Shown: piece by piece, positions 45,099 to 53,557 of the stretch
Numbering within the stretch: position 1 is the first letter of the stretch
How the letters are laid out: every line of letters begins with the position of its first letter
Assembly (NCBI GenBank): GCA_003164715.1
Contig: PLTZ01000048.1
Location: forward strand, 1 to 60,552
Direction of reading: 5' to 3'
From: Opitutaceae bacterium
Lineage (GTDB): Bacteria > Verrucomicrobiota > Verrucomicrobiia > Opitutales > Opitutaceae
DNA: 60,552 bases
Made by a program: the position numbers and the translations under genes
The notes under the pieces: model-generated
The model's input: only the letters and a program-made list of their open reading frames with translations
What the model was told of the DNA's origin: nothing
The model's database searches: none

Positions 45099-45929
45099 AT
45101 GAAGGTCCTTGGCATAGACATCGGCGGATCCGCGATCAAGGGCGCCCCGGTCGACACGTCGACGGGGCGCCTGCTGTCCGACCGGTTCAAGATCGAGACG
45201 CCGCTCCTTCTTTCGCCGAGCGAAATGGCCGACGCCGCGGGCATGATCGCAGCGCACTTCAGGTGGAGGGGGCCCGTCGGGATGGGCTTTCCGGGGGTCA
45301 TCCACGGGGGCACGATCCTGACGTCGGCAAACCTCGACAAGAAGTTCATCGGCTGCGACGCCATCAAGCTCTTCGGCAAGGCGATGGGCCTTGCGGTCGC
45401 GCTGGCAAACGCCGCCGCCGCCGCGGGCCTGGCCGAGATGCGTTTCGGCGCCGGCAGGAATTTCAGCGGAAAGGTCCTCATGCTCACGCTGGGGACCGGG
45501 GTCGGCTCCGTCCTCTTCTTCCGCGGCTGCCTCTTCCCGTGCGAGCTTGGGCACCTGCAGATGGACGGCAAGGATGCCGAGAGGCGTGTCGCGGCGTCGG
45601 TGAAGCACAGGAAGGACCTGTCGTGGAAGGAGTGGGGGACCCGGCTTGGCCGCTACATCGAGACCCTCGAGAACGTCCTCTGGCCGGAGTTGATCATCAT
45701 CGGCGGCATCAGTGCCAAGCACGGCAAGTTCTTCAAGTACGTGAAGCCGCGGGCGCGGATGGTCCCGGCCGAGTTCCTGAACGAGGCGGGCGTCGTCGGC
45801 GCCGCCTTGTGGGCGGAGCGCGAACGCCGGACCAGCCGGGGGCGCGCCCAGGCTGCCGGACGGGGCCCGCGGAACGGACCGGCGCCCCGTCCATCCTCCG
45901 GCACACCCGCTCATCAAAGTTTAGTGTAA
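45099..45929 (+). CDS. ppgK: Polyphosphate glucokinase (ROK family)
   Basis: It phosphorylates glucose to glucose 6-phosphate using polyphosphate (and often ATP). It has 276 residues. The ROK/PPGK phosphate motif VLGIDIGGSAIKGAPVDTSTG opens the protein (quoted in part). Then come GMGFPGVIHGGTI, TSANLDKKFIG, LANAAAAAGLAEM, LMLTLGTGVGSVLFFRG, ELGHLQMDG with the catalytic-region His, and ELIIIGGISAKHGKFF. This block order is diagnostic of PPGK rather than general ROK kinases. The C-terminal 35 residues are low-complexity and probably not structured. ATG 45099 lies at the start of homology. A hairpin at 46106-46139 may terminate its transcript. Confidence 0.92.
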   Translation: MKVLGIDIGGSAIKGAPVDTSTGRLLSDRFKIETPLLLSPSEMADAAGMIAAHFRWRGPVGMGFPGVIHGGTILTSANLDKKFIGCDAIKLFGKAMGLAVALANAAAAAGLAEMRFGAGRNFSGKVLMLTLGTGVGSVLFFRGCLFPCELGHLQMDGKDAERRVAASVKHRKDLSWKEWGTRLGRYIETLENVLWPELIIIGGISAKHGKFFKYVKPRARMVPAEFLNEAGVVGAALWAERERRTSRGRAQAAGRGPRNGPAPRPSSGTPAHQSLV

Positions 45930-46105
45930 CTATTGGCCTCGGGACGGTGTTGTGTCGTCATGCCGATCGATGGCCAAACTGTAGCCCCGTGCCTGGAGCC
46001 CGCCCGGAACGCGGTTGGGCCCATTTTTACGACGATGGGCCGCAATAGAATTCTCCTTTCGGGGGACGCATGTTTCCTCCGCCCTTGCCCGTTGTCAGTT
46101 GTGTT

Positions 46106-46146
46106 GGCGTGGGGAGGCCGGTTCCGGCCTCTCCACGCCGTTTATT
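46106..46146 (+). terminator. Possible terminator hairpin between ppgK and the MacA-like operon
   Basis: A 14-base-pair stem (46106-46119 with 46126-46139, one G-T wobble) closes a 6-base loop GGTTCC and is followed by GTTTATT. The stem is very stable but the T-run is weak. A smaller hairpin lies upstream at 46018-46024/46035-46041. They may end the ppgK transcript or form part of the leader of the export operon that starts at 46210. The rest of the 280-base gap shows no gene. Confidence 0.5.
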
Positions 46147-46209
46147 CGGGCGTGCGGGGCCCGGCTTGAACGTTTGACCCGGATCCAATTACCCGTGAAT
46201 GCTACAACC

Positions 46210-47592
46210 ATGACTGCCTCCCTCTCGTCAGGTAACGCCGTGGCCGCCCCGGTTGCCAAGCCGCGCAGAAAATCGAAGCTCAAGTGGTATCTGCTTGGCG
46301 CAACGGTGCTTCTGGGTGTGCTCGTCACGATCGCCGTCATCAAGAAGAAGGGCGCGAACGTGGGGATAACCGTGACGACCGAGAAGGCCGTCAAGAAGAC
46401 GATCGTCCAGGTCGTCACCGCCACGGGCAAGGTCCAGCCCGAGGTCGAGGTGAAGATTTCGCCCGAGGTGTACGGGGAGATCACGGCGCTGCCGTTCCGC
46501 GAGGGCGCGGCGGTCAAGAAGGGCGACCTGATCGTCCGGATCAAGCCGGACCTCTACCAGGCGGAGGTCGACCAGCAGGCGGCCGCGGTGGCGGTCGCGC
46601 ACTCGAACGCGAACACCAGCCAGGTGCAGCTCGAGAAGGCCGAGGCCGACTTCAAGAAGTACAAGGACCTCTACGCCCGGAAGCTCGTCTCGGACTTTGA
46701 CTACAGCACCTACAAGACGGCCTACGACGCGGCAATGGCCAACCACCAGACCGCGCTGGCCCAGGTCGACGAGGCCGAGGGCATGCTCAACCAGGCCAAG
46801 GACTCCCTGTCCAAGACGTCCGTCTTCTCGCCGATGGACGGCACCGTCAGCTCGCGGTCCTCCGAGGTGGGCGAGCGCGTGCAGGCCGCCACCTCGTTCG
46901 CCGGAACGGAGATCATGCGCGTGGCGGACCTGAGCAAGATGGAGGTCCGCGTGAAGGTGAACGAGAACGACATCGTGAACGTGAAGGTCGGCAACACGGT
47001 CAAGATCAGCATCGACGCCTATCCGGACCGCAAGTTCAGCGGCGTGGTGCGCGAGATCGGCGCCTCGGCGGACAATGCCGGGGCGACCGGGCAGTCGTCC
47101 GCGGCCTCCGACCAGGTGACGAACTTCATCGTCAAGATCCGCGTCTCGGACAAAGACGCGTCGCTGCGGCCGGGAATGAGCGCAACGGCCGACATCGAGA
47201 CCCAGACCGCGAAGGACGTCGTCGCGATCCCGATCCAGAGCGTCACCGTGCGCGCCGAGGGCGGGCTGTCCGCGGACGAGCTCCAGAAGAAGAACGCCAA
47301 GGACGCCAAGGAGCGCACCGGCAACGACCAGGACCAGAGCTCGGAGAAGGCGGACGCGATCCGCGACCGCGAGAAGCTCCAGAAGGTCGTCTTCGTCCTC
47401 GACGGCGACAAGGTGAAGCTCCGGAAGGTCGAGACCGGCATCGCTGACAACTCGGTCATCGAGGTGAAGTCCGGGATCAAGGTCGGCGACGAGGTGGTCT
47501 CCGGGACGTACGCCGCCATCAGCCGCATGCTGAAGGACGGCGCCAAGGTCAAGGTCGAGAAGCCGAAGCCCGAGACCGCCGAGACCAAGTAG
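46210..47592 (+). CDS. MacA/HlyD-family periplasmic adaptor subunit
   Basis: This is the membrane-fusion adaptor of a tripartite exporter, 460 residues. An N-terminal membrane anchor ([19 protein letters not shown]) follows a basic leader (KPRRKSKLK). The barrel-sandwich hybrid is split around a coiled-coil hairpin: [20 protein letters not shown], then a long helix pair (residues about 115-200), then [20 protein letters not shown]. The beta-barrel domain has [17 protein letters not shown] charged low-complexity stretch of about 40 residues (near 355-395, [18 protein letters not shown]) interrupts the membrane-proximal domain and is unusual. ATG 46210 was chosen; GTG 46195 is in frame. It leads an operon with an ATPase and two permeases, but no TolC-like gene is present. 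Confidence 0.9.
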   Translation: MTASLSSGNAVAAPVAKPRRKSKLKWYLLGATVLLGVLVTIAVIKKKGANVGITVTTEKAVKKTIVQVVTATGKVQPEVEVKISPEVYGEITALPFREGAAVKKGDLIVRIKPDLYQAEVDQQAAAVAVAHSNANTSQVQLEKAEADFKKYKDLYARKLVSDFDYSTYKTAYDAAMANHQTALAQVDEAEGMLNQAKDSLSKTSVFSPMDGTVSSRSSEVGERVQAATSFAGTEIMRVADLSKMEVRVKVNENDIVNVKVGNTVKISIDAYPDRKFSGVVREIGASADNAGATGQSSAASDQVTNFIVKIRVSDKDASLRPGMSATADIETQTAKDVVAIPIQSVTVRAEGGLSADELQKKNAKDAKERTGNDQDQSSEKADAIRDREKLQKVVFVLDGDKVKLRKVETGIADNSVIEVKSGIKVGDEVVSGTYAAISRMLKDGAKVKVEKPKPETAETK

Positions 47593-47603
47593 GCAGCCGC
47601 GCC

Positions 47604-48338
47604 ATGATTCCGCCTCCGGCACCCATTGAGTTGCGCACCGTGCGCCCGGTCGGTCCCCTGGTCATCGCCATCGACGGCGTGACCAAGCTCTACCAGATGG
47701 GAGAGGAGACGATCCACGCCCTGCGCGGCGTCTCGCTGAACATCCACAAGAACGAGTATCTCGCCATCATGGGTCCGTCCGGGTCCGGGAAGTCGACCCT
47801 GATGAACATGCTGGGCTGCCTGGACACGCCCACCTCCGGCAGGTACGAGTTCAACGGCCAGAGCGTGGCGACGATGGTGGACGACGAGCTGGCCGAGATC
47901 CGCAACCGCGAGATCGGGTTCGTGTTCCAGACCTTCAACCTGCTGGCCCGCTCGGACGCCCTGCGCAATGTCGAGCTGCCGCTCATCTATGCGGGGGTCG
48001 CCCCGCACGAGCGCCACCGGCGGGCCAAGGAGACCCTCGAGAGCGTGGGCCTTGGCACGCGCATCCACCACAAGCCGAACGAGCTCTCGGGCGGCCAGCG
48101 CCAGAGGGTCGCCATCGCGCGGGCGCTCGTGAACCGGCCGTCGATCATCCTGGCCGACGAGCCGACGGGCAACCTGGATTCGAAGACGGGCGTCGAGATC
48201 ATGGCCCTCTTCGACGACCTCTACGAGCGGGGCAACACCATCATCGTCGTCACCCACGAGGAGTCCATCGCCCGCCACGCCCGCCGGATCATCCGGATCC
48301 ACGACGGGCTGATCGAGAGCGACGGGCCGGCCGACTGA
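47604..48338 (+). CDS. ABC transporter ATP-binding protein, MacB type
   Basis: This is the cytoplasmic ATPase for the two permeases that follow; 244 residues form one nucleotide-binding domain. Walker A is [18 protein letters not shown], the Q-loop region [20 protein letters not shown], the signature [15 protein letters not shown], Walker [13 protein letters not shown] and the switch His in VVTHEES. The [20 protein letters not shown] start is the LolD/MacB pattern. A 20-residue N-terminal extension rich in Pro precedes it. It begins 11 bases after the adaptor gene stops, and the first permease starts 16 bases after its own stop, so the four genes are one operon. Confidence 0.93.
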   Translation: MIPPPAPIELRTVRPVGPLVIAIDGVTKLYQMGEETIHALRGVSLNIHKNEYLAIMGPSGSGKSTLMNMLGCLDTPTSGRYEFNGQSVATMVDDELAEIRNREIGFVFQTFNLLARSDALRNVELPLIYAGVAPHERHRRAKETLESVGLGTRIHHKPNELSGGQRQRVAIARALVNRPSIILADEPTGNLDSKTGVEIMALFDDLYERGNTIIVVTHEESIARHARRIIRIHDGLIESDGPAD

Positions 48339-48354
48339 CGGAAGGGGCGCGGCC

Positions 48355-49608
48355 ATGGACAGGATCTTCTACGAGGTCACCGAGTCGGTCCGGATCGCGA
48401 TGGCGCAGATCCGGGCGAACAAGATGCGCTCTGCGCTCACGGCCCTTGGGGTGATCATCGGGATCGTGGCCGTGACGCTCATGGGGACGGCGATCAACGG
48501 CATCGACATAGGGTTCGACCGGAGCATGGCGATGCTCGGCGAGGACATCCTCTACGTGCAGAAATGGCCCTGGCACAACGTCGAGGACTGGTGGAACTAC
48601 GCGAACCGGCCGCCCTTCCACCCCGAGGACGCCGACGCCCTGAACCGGATCTTTGACGCAACCCCCAACACGCTCCTCGAGGTGGCCCTGCCGGTGGCCG
48701 GCCGCGGGTCCACCATCAAGTCGGCCCAGAACCAGGTGTCGGGCGTGTACACCATTGGCACAAACGCGGACTACGGGCGGACCATCACGGCCGACTTCCA
48801 GGAGGGCCGGCTCTTCAACGACACCGAGGCCAAGGCGGGCCGCCAGGTGTGCGTGCTGGGGCTCGACGTCGTCGACAAGCTCTTCCCCGGGCGGTCCGCG
48901 ATGGACCAGGAGGTGCGGATCGAGGGCCAGCCCTTCCGCGTCATCGGCGTCCTCGCGAAGCAGGGGTCGTTCCTCGGCCTCTTCAGCATGGACAACCAGA
49001 CGATCATCCCGATGAACGCCTTCCGGAAGTTCTTCGACATCCGGTGGGGCGAGGTCGAGCTGCACGTGAAGATGAAGGACAAGCTTCACATGGACGACGC
49101 GCAGGAGGAGCTCATCGGGGCGATGCGCCGGGTCCGCGGGCTTTTGCCGGGCCAAAGGGACAACTTCTCGGTCGAGCAGCAGAAGGCGTTCAAGGCGCAG
49201 CTTGACCCCATCAAGCAGGGAATCGCGTTCGCCGGGCTCTTCGTCACCGGACTCTCCCTCTTTGTCGGCGCGATCGGGATCATGAACATCACCTTTGTGA
49301 GCGTGAGGGAACGTACGAAGGAGATCGGCACCCGAAAGGCGCTTGGCGCCCGCCGGCGCACGATCCTGCTGCAGTTCCTGATCGAGGCCGTCTCGATCTG
49401 CTTCGCCGGGGGGATCGTGGGTCTCGGCGTGACCTACATGCTCGGCATCGCCGTCAAGTCCGCCATGCCCTCGTTCCCGCTCGTGTTCTCGTTCGGGCTC
49501 GTCTTGACCTCCATCTTCGTGTCGGTCGCCACCGGCATCGTCTCCGGCTTCGTGCCGGCCCTCGGCGCCTCGCGCCTGGATCCCGTCGTTGCCCTCCGCT
49601 ATGAGTGA
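48355..49608 (+). CDS. MacB-type ABC transporter permease (first of two)
   Basis: 417 residues with MacB topology: N-terminal helix after AMAQIRANKMRSALTALGVIIG (in part), a periplasmic MacB_PCD domain of about 230 residues, and three C-terminal helices from GIAFAGLFVTGLSLFVGAIGI. The coupling loop RERTKEIGTRKALGARRRTI is intact. The periplasmic domain begins GFDRSMAMLGEDILYVQKWPW and contains GLDVVDKLFPGRSAMDQEVRI-like sequence, as in export or mechanotransmission permeases. Together with the second permease it probably makes a heterodimer, in contrast to the homodimer of E. coli MacB. The final codons overlap the start of the second permease by 8 bases. Confidence 0.9.
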   Translation: MDRIFYEVTESVRIAMAQIRANKMRSALTALGVIIGIVAVTLMGTAINGIDIGFDRSMAMLGEDILYVQKWPWHNVEDWWNYANRPPFHPEDADALNRIFDATPNTLLEVALPVAGRGSTIKSAQNQVSGVYTIGTNADYGRTITADFQEGRLFNDTEAKAGRQVCVLGLDVVDKLFPGRSAMDQEVRIEGQPFRVIGVLAKQGSFLGLFSMDNQTIIPMNAFRKFFDIRWGEVELHVKMKDKLHMDDAQEELIGAMRRVRGLLPGQRDNFSVEQQKAFKAQLDPIKQGIAFAGLFVTGLSLFVGAIGIMNITFVSVRERTKEIGTRKALGARRRTILLQFLIEAVSICFAGGIVGLGVTYMLGIAVKSAMPSFPLVFSFGLVLTSIFVSVATGIVSGFVPALGASRLDPVVALRYE

Positions 49609-50839
49609 GATCCTGAGGATGGCGTTCGGCTCGCTCGGGGTGAATAAGCTCCGGTCGTTCCTCACAATGTCGGGCATCACGATAGGCGTGTTCTCGGTCA
49701 TCGGGGTCATGACGGCCGTCTCCGCGCTGCGCGGCTCCATTGAGACGGGCCTGAGCTTCCTCGGCTCCAACATGTTTCAGTTTGCCAAGTGGCCGACGGG
49801 TATCCAGGTGGACAACGGGAACGACTGGCACAAGTACGCCTCCCGCAGGATCATCAGGCTCAACGAGGCCGAGCGCTACATCGAGCTCATGCGGGGGACG
49901 GCCGACGTCATCTGCCTCAAGGCGTTCGAGAACAACAACCCGGTGCAGGCGACCTACGGCGGGCACAAGACGACCCCGGGAGTGACGTTCGGCGGCACGA
50001 ACGAGTACTTCCTGACCGCGAACCAGTACACGATGGACACCGGCCGCAATTTCACCGGCGCCGACGTCGATCTCGTGCGGCCCGTGGCGATTATCGGGCA
50101 GGACATCGTCTCGAAGCTCTATCCCGCCGAGAACCCCCTCGGCAAGATTGTGAAGGCGAACGGGCGCACCTACACCGTGATCGGGACCTTCGCGAAGAAG
50201 GGCTCCATGTTCGGCGAGAGCGAGGACCAGGTCATCATGGTGCCGATCACGCGCTTCCTCATGGATTTCGGCGCCGAGAGGTACACCATCAACATTGCGA
50301 CCCAGGCCCCGACCCAGCTCCTGTACAACCAGACCCTGGACAGGGGGATCGGCGCCATGCGGATCGTCCGCGGGCTGCGGCCCGGCCAGGAGGAGGACTT
50401 TGAGGTCTATTCGAACGACTCCCTCATCGCGGCCTTCGCCAAGATAGCCGACGTCATCAGCATGGGGGCGTTCATCATCAGCGCCATCGCGCTCCTTGCG
50501 GCGGGAGTCGGCATCATGAACATCATGCTCGTGAGCGTCACCGAGCGGACGCGGGAGATCGGCGTCCGAAAGGCGGTCGGCGCCCGGAAGATCTTCATCC
50601 TGGCCCAGTTCCTCATCGAGGCGGTCGTGCTGTCGGTCACGGGCGGCCTCTTCGGAATCCTACTGGGGACCATCGCGGGCGACGGGCTCGCGATGTGGCT
50701 GTCGGTTTCGATCGTGTTTCCCTGGGGATGGGCGATCGTCGGCGTCGTCGTGTGCACCGTGATTGGCGTCGCCTTCGGCCTCTATCCGGCGTGGAAGGCT
50801 GCGACCTTGGACCCGATCGACGCCCTGCGCTTCGAGTAG
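49601..50839 (+). CDS. MacB-type ABC transporter permease (second of two)
   Basis: 412 residues with the same layout as the preceding permease: N-terminal segment FGSLGVNKLRSFLTMSGITIG, a MacB_PCD periplasmic domain (GQDIVSKLYPAENPLGKIV, GTFAKKGSMFGESEDQVI), and C-terminal helices from MGAFIISAIALLAAGVGIMN. The coupling loop TERTREIGVRKAVGARK is intact. It starts at ATG 49601 within ATGAGTGA, which also contains the stop of the first permease, so translation is coupled. The periplasmic parts of the two permeases differ substantially, arguing for a functional heterodimer and not a recent duplication. The stop lies 6 bases from the convergent kinase-like gene. Confidence 0.9.
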   Translation: MSEILRMAFGSLGVNKLRSFLTMSGITIGVFSVIGVMTAVSALRGSIETGLSFLGSNMFQFAKWPTGIQVDNGNDWHKYASRRIIRLNEAERYIELMRGTADVICLKAFENNNPVQATYGGHKTTPGVTFGGTNEYFLTANQYTMDTGRNFTGADVDLVRPVAIIGQDIVSKLYPAENPLGKIVKANGRTYTVIGTFAKKGSMFGESEDQVIMVPITRFLMDFGAERYTINIATQAPTQLLYNQTLDRGIGAMRIVRGLRPGQEEDFEVYSNDSLIAAFAKIADVISMGAFIISAIALLAAGVGIMNIMLVSVTERTREIGVRKAVGARKIFILAQFLIEAVVLSVTGGLFGILLGTIAGDGLAMWLSVSIVFPWGWAIVGVVVCTVIGVAFGLYPAWKAATLDPIDALRFE

Positions 50840-50845
50840 CCTCCT

Positions 50846-52072
50846 TCAGCCCCTGCGGATCTCGGAGCCCGTGAACCGGATCTGGATCCGGTAGACCTTC
50901 TTCTGCCGGCATTTGACCGCGCCTGTCTTCAGGTCCACGTGCTCGGGGACCTCGATCCGGTGGATGTCCACGGCGGCGTGGTAGCCGCGCTCGGAGAAGA
51001 TGTCGATCAGCATGGCCAGCGCGCGCGGGTCGTCGAGCAGCGCGTCCTCGGTGTTCACGAGCGCCGTCCCCGAAATCGCGTGCCGAAGCACGATCGGCAT
51101 GATCTTGCGCTCGATGAAGGCCGCCACGCTCCCGAAGAGCTCCTCATGCTCGAGCTCATACGAGTCGAGGCGCTTCACGAGGTCCTGCCTGGCGTGGACG
51201 ACGATCTCGCTCGCGACCGGAATGCCGCGCAGGCGGTCGACCGTCCTCGGGTCCAGCTCCAGGGTGCTCTGGTAGTCGAGCTCCTTCAGGATGTTCTTCT
51301 CGACCTCCTGAATCGTCCCCTGGGCGTTGATGAAATGGTAGTGGAAGATCTCCTTCAGTTCCTGGAGGGCGTCCCAGGTCTGCTCCTTGAACACCCTGTA
51401 CCTTCGCTGCGCTAACGCCTTGTCGAAGTCGGTTGCGCGCTCCTCAAGCAGCTCCCCGATTCCGGTCCGGCGCACCTCCTTGTTGTGCGCGCGCACCTCC
51501 TGGCCGCGCCTAAGCTGCCGGGCCACGCTCGTCGCCTCGTCCACAAAGAGAACCATGATGTGGATCGTGGGCTGGCGGAAATGGATCCCGAGCGGGGTCC
51601 GGTAGAACTGCCGCCGGAGCGCGTGCATCTTGTCGACCAGGAGCTTGAGGCACTCCACTTGGACCTTGGTCCTCGGGAACCCGTCCAGGATGACGCCGTC
51701 CCGGTACTCGGGCCTCAAGAGGCGGTGGAACAGGAGGTCGATGACCTCGCGGTCGCCGACCATGATGCCCGCGTCCTTGAAGCTCCGGGCCTCGGGCGAG
51801 TCGAGGAGCGCGCTGATCACGATCGGGCCGTGGGTGAGCCCCCGGGCCTTGGAGATGAACCGGGTGTGCGTGCCCTTGCCGGCGCCCGGCGCGCCGCCCA
51901 AGAGGATGATCTCCTTCGGGAAGCGCAGGTGTTCCAGGCCGACATCGGCCTCCAGGCGCTGCCAGACGGCCCCGAAGATGATCTGCGCGTCCTTGATCTC
52001 GAGGTCGGTGATGCGCGCCGCCGGCGCCGCAGCCGGGGGATCGGAGGGGGTCTTGGCTGCTTTTGGGGGCAT
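50846..52072 (-). CDS. Adenylate kinase-like NMP kinase with long C-terminal extension
   Basis: 408 residues. The P-loop EIILLGGAPGAGKGTHTRF, SALLDSPEARSFKDAG (NMP site), LLRPEYRDGVILDGFPRTK (the DGFPRT motif) and the LID-like region around ARQLRRGQEVRAHNKEVRR place the first 220 residues in the adenylate kinase fold. The remaining 190 residues (from about LQELKEIFHYHFINAQG) are not part of standard adenylate kinase (about 215 residues). They include a helix-rich segment and end in a beta-rich piece (AVDIHRIEVPEHVDLKTG). A Pro/Ala-rich N-terminal 20 residues precede the fold. True adenylate kinase activity is uncertain; a regulatory or nucleotide-sensing role is possible. It is the only gene of its transcript. 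Confidence 0.78.
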   Translation of the reverse strand: MPPKAAKTPSDPPAAAPAARITDLEIKDAQIIFGAVWQRLEADVGLEHLRFPKEIILLGGAPGAGKGTHTRFISKARGLTHGPIVISALLDSPEARSFKDAGIMVGDREVIDLLFHRLLRPEYRDGVILDGFPRTKVQVECLKLLVDKMHALRRQFYRTPLGIHFRQPTIHIMVLFVDEATSVARQLRRGQEVRAHNKEVRRTGIGELLEERATDFDKALAQRRYRVFKEQTWDALQELKEIFHYHFINAQGTIQEVEKNILKELDYQSTLELDPRTVDRLRGIPVASEIVVHARQDLVKRLDSYELEHEELFGSVAAFIERKIMPIVLRHAISGTALVNTEDALLDDPRALAMLIDIFSERGYHAAVDIHRIEVPEHVDLKTGAVKCRQKKVYRIQIRFTGSEIRRG

Positions 52073-52458
52073 TTCGGGGTTGCGGGACGCTCAGAGCGGG
52101 CTTCCCGGCTGGCAAGCTTTCTGTGGGAACCACCTTCGCCCGGTACGGTCAAACTCTCCGTGCCATCTCGGTGGGCTGTAAGCCCGCGGGAGCACTTAGT
52201 TGAAGCTGGACCTGGCGGGGTCGCGCAAGCGACCCCGCCTAGGCTTTTTATAGGGCCGGCGCAGGCGCGCCGCCCGGGTGCGACAGGCGGCACTGAACCC
52301 GCGCGGGCGAGGCCGCGGCGCACGCGTCGGCCCGCAGCTGTGGCGAATCGACCGACCTACCCCAATGGGGTATTGCCACCTGCGTCCCATTCAATAGCCA
52401 AGGAGGATCGCCTAGTCTCCCGAATGAAGGAGAAGCACAGGATCCCTGCCTCACCCGA
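52073..52458. other. Gene-free 386-base region with candidate structured RNA
   Basis: No convincing protein gene is present. On the plus strand the segment 52096-52250 has several complementary stretches. GCGGGCTT (52096-52103) pairs with AAGCCCGC (52180-52187), GGTACGG (52142-52148) pairs with CCGTGCC (52158-52164), and GGGCT/AGCCC forms a local alternative near 52173-52185. A perfect terminator hairpin follows at 52214-52249. There is no plus-strand gene upstream that needs this terminator, so a non-coding RNA of about 150-170 bases is a reasonable guess. It matches no RNA family I can name with confidence. The rest (52250-52458) shows nothing distinctive. Confidence 0.35.
52214..52249 (+). 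terminator. Rho-independent terminator with GCAA tetraloop
   Basis: A perfect 11-base-pair GC-rich stem (52214-52224 with 52229-52239) is capped by GCAA, a GNRA tetraloop. It is followed by TAGGC and a run of five T at 52245-52249. The T-run places its activity on the plus strand. No plus-strand protein gene lies within 1.3 kb upstream, since 50846-52072 is transcribed the other way. Confidence 0.7.
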
Positions 52459-53109
52459 ATGAACAACATCGACGAACTTCAGCGTCTGGCCTCGCCGGCT
52501 CCAAAGCCCCAGTCGCTCGCGTGGGATGGTTCAACTCTCTGGATGGGCTCGAGGGAAACCAAGCGCATCTACGGAATCAATCCGCAGACATGGACGGTCG
52601 CCTGGGAAGCGACCGCGCCCGGCACTCCGTGGGGCATGACCGCAATGGAAGACGAGCTACGGGTCCTGTGCGGCGAGACGGCGGACGACCATAGGATCAT
52701 CCGGCGCTGCATCCCGTGGAGGGGGTTTGACGGGAGATTCGGCATTCCGTGCCCGGATGACACCGGCTCCCAGCTCGGCTATGACGGAAACCGGCTGCAC
52801 GTCAGCCAATGGCATCCCCAGAAGGTGCTCGCACTCGGAGCAGAGGGACAGGTCGAGCGCGTGATCCGTGTCCCGCACGGCATCTGCGGGCAGGTCTTCG
52901 TCGACGGCTTCATTTTCCTCATCACGAACGACAACGAGCAGACCGGCGACTATTGGCTTACCCGCGTGGACCCGCGCCCGGCGACTCCACGGATCGAGGA
53001 CCTTGCACGCATCCCGTTCGCAGCCCGCGCCCTTGCCTTCGACGGCGTGCGATTCTGGAGCAACCACCGTGAAAGAGATCAGATTGTGTCGTTTGCGCGT
53101 CCGGGCTGA
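52459..53109 (+). CDS. Small beta-propeller-like protein of unknown function
   Basis: 216 residues without signal peptide. Repeating blade-like units start with SLAWDGSTLWMGSRETKRIYGINP, given in part, and recur as QLGYDGNRLHVSQWHPQKVLAL and AARALAFDGVRFWSNHRERD. The spacing of about 40 residues and the DGxxLW pattern resemble glutamine-cyclotransferase-like or NHL-type propellers, but there are too few blades for a full propeller. It may therefore oligomerise or be truncated. No catalytic motif was found. ATG 52459 was chosen as the first start in the frame of conserved sequence. It is followed immediately by a terminator-like hairpin that overlaps its stop codon. Confidence 0.7.
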   Translation: MNNIDELQRLASPAPKPQSLAWDGSTLWMGSRETKRIYGINPQTWTVAWEATAPGTPWGMTAMEDELRVLCGETADDHRIIRRCIPWRGFDGRFGIPCPDDTGSQLGYDGNRLHVSQWHPQKVLALGAEGQVERVIRVPHGICGQVFVDGFIFLITNDNEQTGDYWLTRVDPRPATPRIEDLARIPFAARALAFDGVRFWSNHRERDQIVSFARPG

Positions 53110-53131
53110 CCGGTTCCAAAACGGGTCCTTT
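53108..53131 (+). terminator. Terminator-like hairpin, copy 1
   Basis: GACCGGTT pairs with AACGGGTC around loop CCAA (one G-G mismatch) and is followed by CTTTGTT. It overlaps the stop codon of the propeller-like gene. The 24-base sequence recurs with 22 identities at 55775-55798. Confidence 0.6.
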
Positions 53132-53154
53132 GTTGGACGACCGTTGGCATTCAC

Positions 53155-53205
53155 TTGACTTTATTTAGATCGTTATCTAATTATCTAATTACCTAATTAC
53201 TCGAT
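53155..53205 (+). promoter_or_regulatory. A+T-rich promoter with tandem octamer operator in front of the ArsR-type gene
   Basis: TTGACT at 53155-53160 fits a -35 box. Directly downstream lie four head-to-tail octamers: TATCTAAT (53174-53181), TATCTAAT (53182-53189), TACCTAAT (53190-53197) and a degenerate TACTCGAT (53198-53205) that runs into the ATG at 53204. A related TATTTAGAT is at 53162. Overlapping A+T hexamers give possible -10 boxes (TAATTA after a 17-base spacer, or TATCTA). The repeats also create TAATTA half-sites like those bound by ArsR-family repressors, so autoregulation by the downstream protein is likely. The leader would be very short. Confidence 0.55.
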
Positions 53206-53557
53206 GGACCTACTTTTCAAAGCCCTTCAGGATCCTACCCGCCGACGAATACTGGAGATGCTCAAGAAGCGTGACCTAAATGCCGGCGAAATCGCCGAGG
53301 CCTTCAAGATGAGTAAGCCGAGCATCTCCTACCATCTCGACCTTCTAAAGCAGGCAAATCTGGTCTCTGCCCGGAGAGACGGTCAGTTCATCGTCTATTC
53401 CCTTGAGACTACGGTTCTCGACGAGTCGGTTGGTTGGATCATTAACCTGGTTGAAAAACGAAAGACCAATGCAAACGCTTCGTTGGCTGAAAGAAAACTG
53501 GCTTCAAGTAGTCATATTGGGAGTCCCCTTTATCGTAGTCGCAGCGTTTTGGGATAA
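53204..53557 (+). CDS. sdpR: ArsR-family autorepressor, SdpR-like
   Basis: This is a winged-helix DNA-binding repressor. MDLLFKALQDPTRRRILEML is the canonical start of SdpR/ArsR proteins. AGEIAEAFKMSKPSISYHLDLL (in part) is the helix-turn-helix, and ARRDGQFIVYSLETTVLDES the wing. No metal-binding Cys pair is visible, as in SdpR. The product is 117 residues against about 90 in B. subtilis; the last 30 residues overlap the sdpI-like gene in another frame (89 bases), an unusually long overlap. In B. subtilis, SdpR represses sdpRI until SdpI sequesters it at the membrane. The ordered pair here suggests the same logic. No SdpC-like toxin gene is in the window. Confidence 0.82.
   Translation: MDLLFKALQDPTRRRILEMLKKRDLNAGEIAEAFKMSKPSISYHLDLLKQANLVSARRDGQFIVYSLETTVLDESVGWIINLVEKRKTNANASLAERKLASSSHIGSPLYRSRSVLG

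Noticed and set aside
52085-52250. Assignment of the structured region as 6S RNA or SRP RNA
   Set aside because: The conserved SRP tetraloop motif and the 6S central bubble sequence could not be found; only generic pairing is visible.
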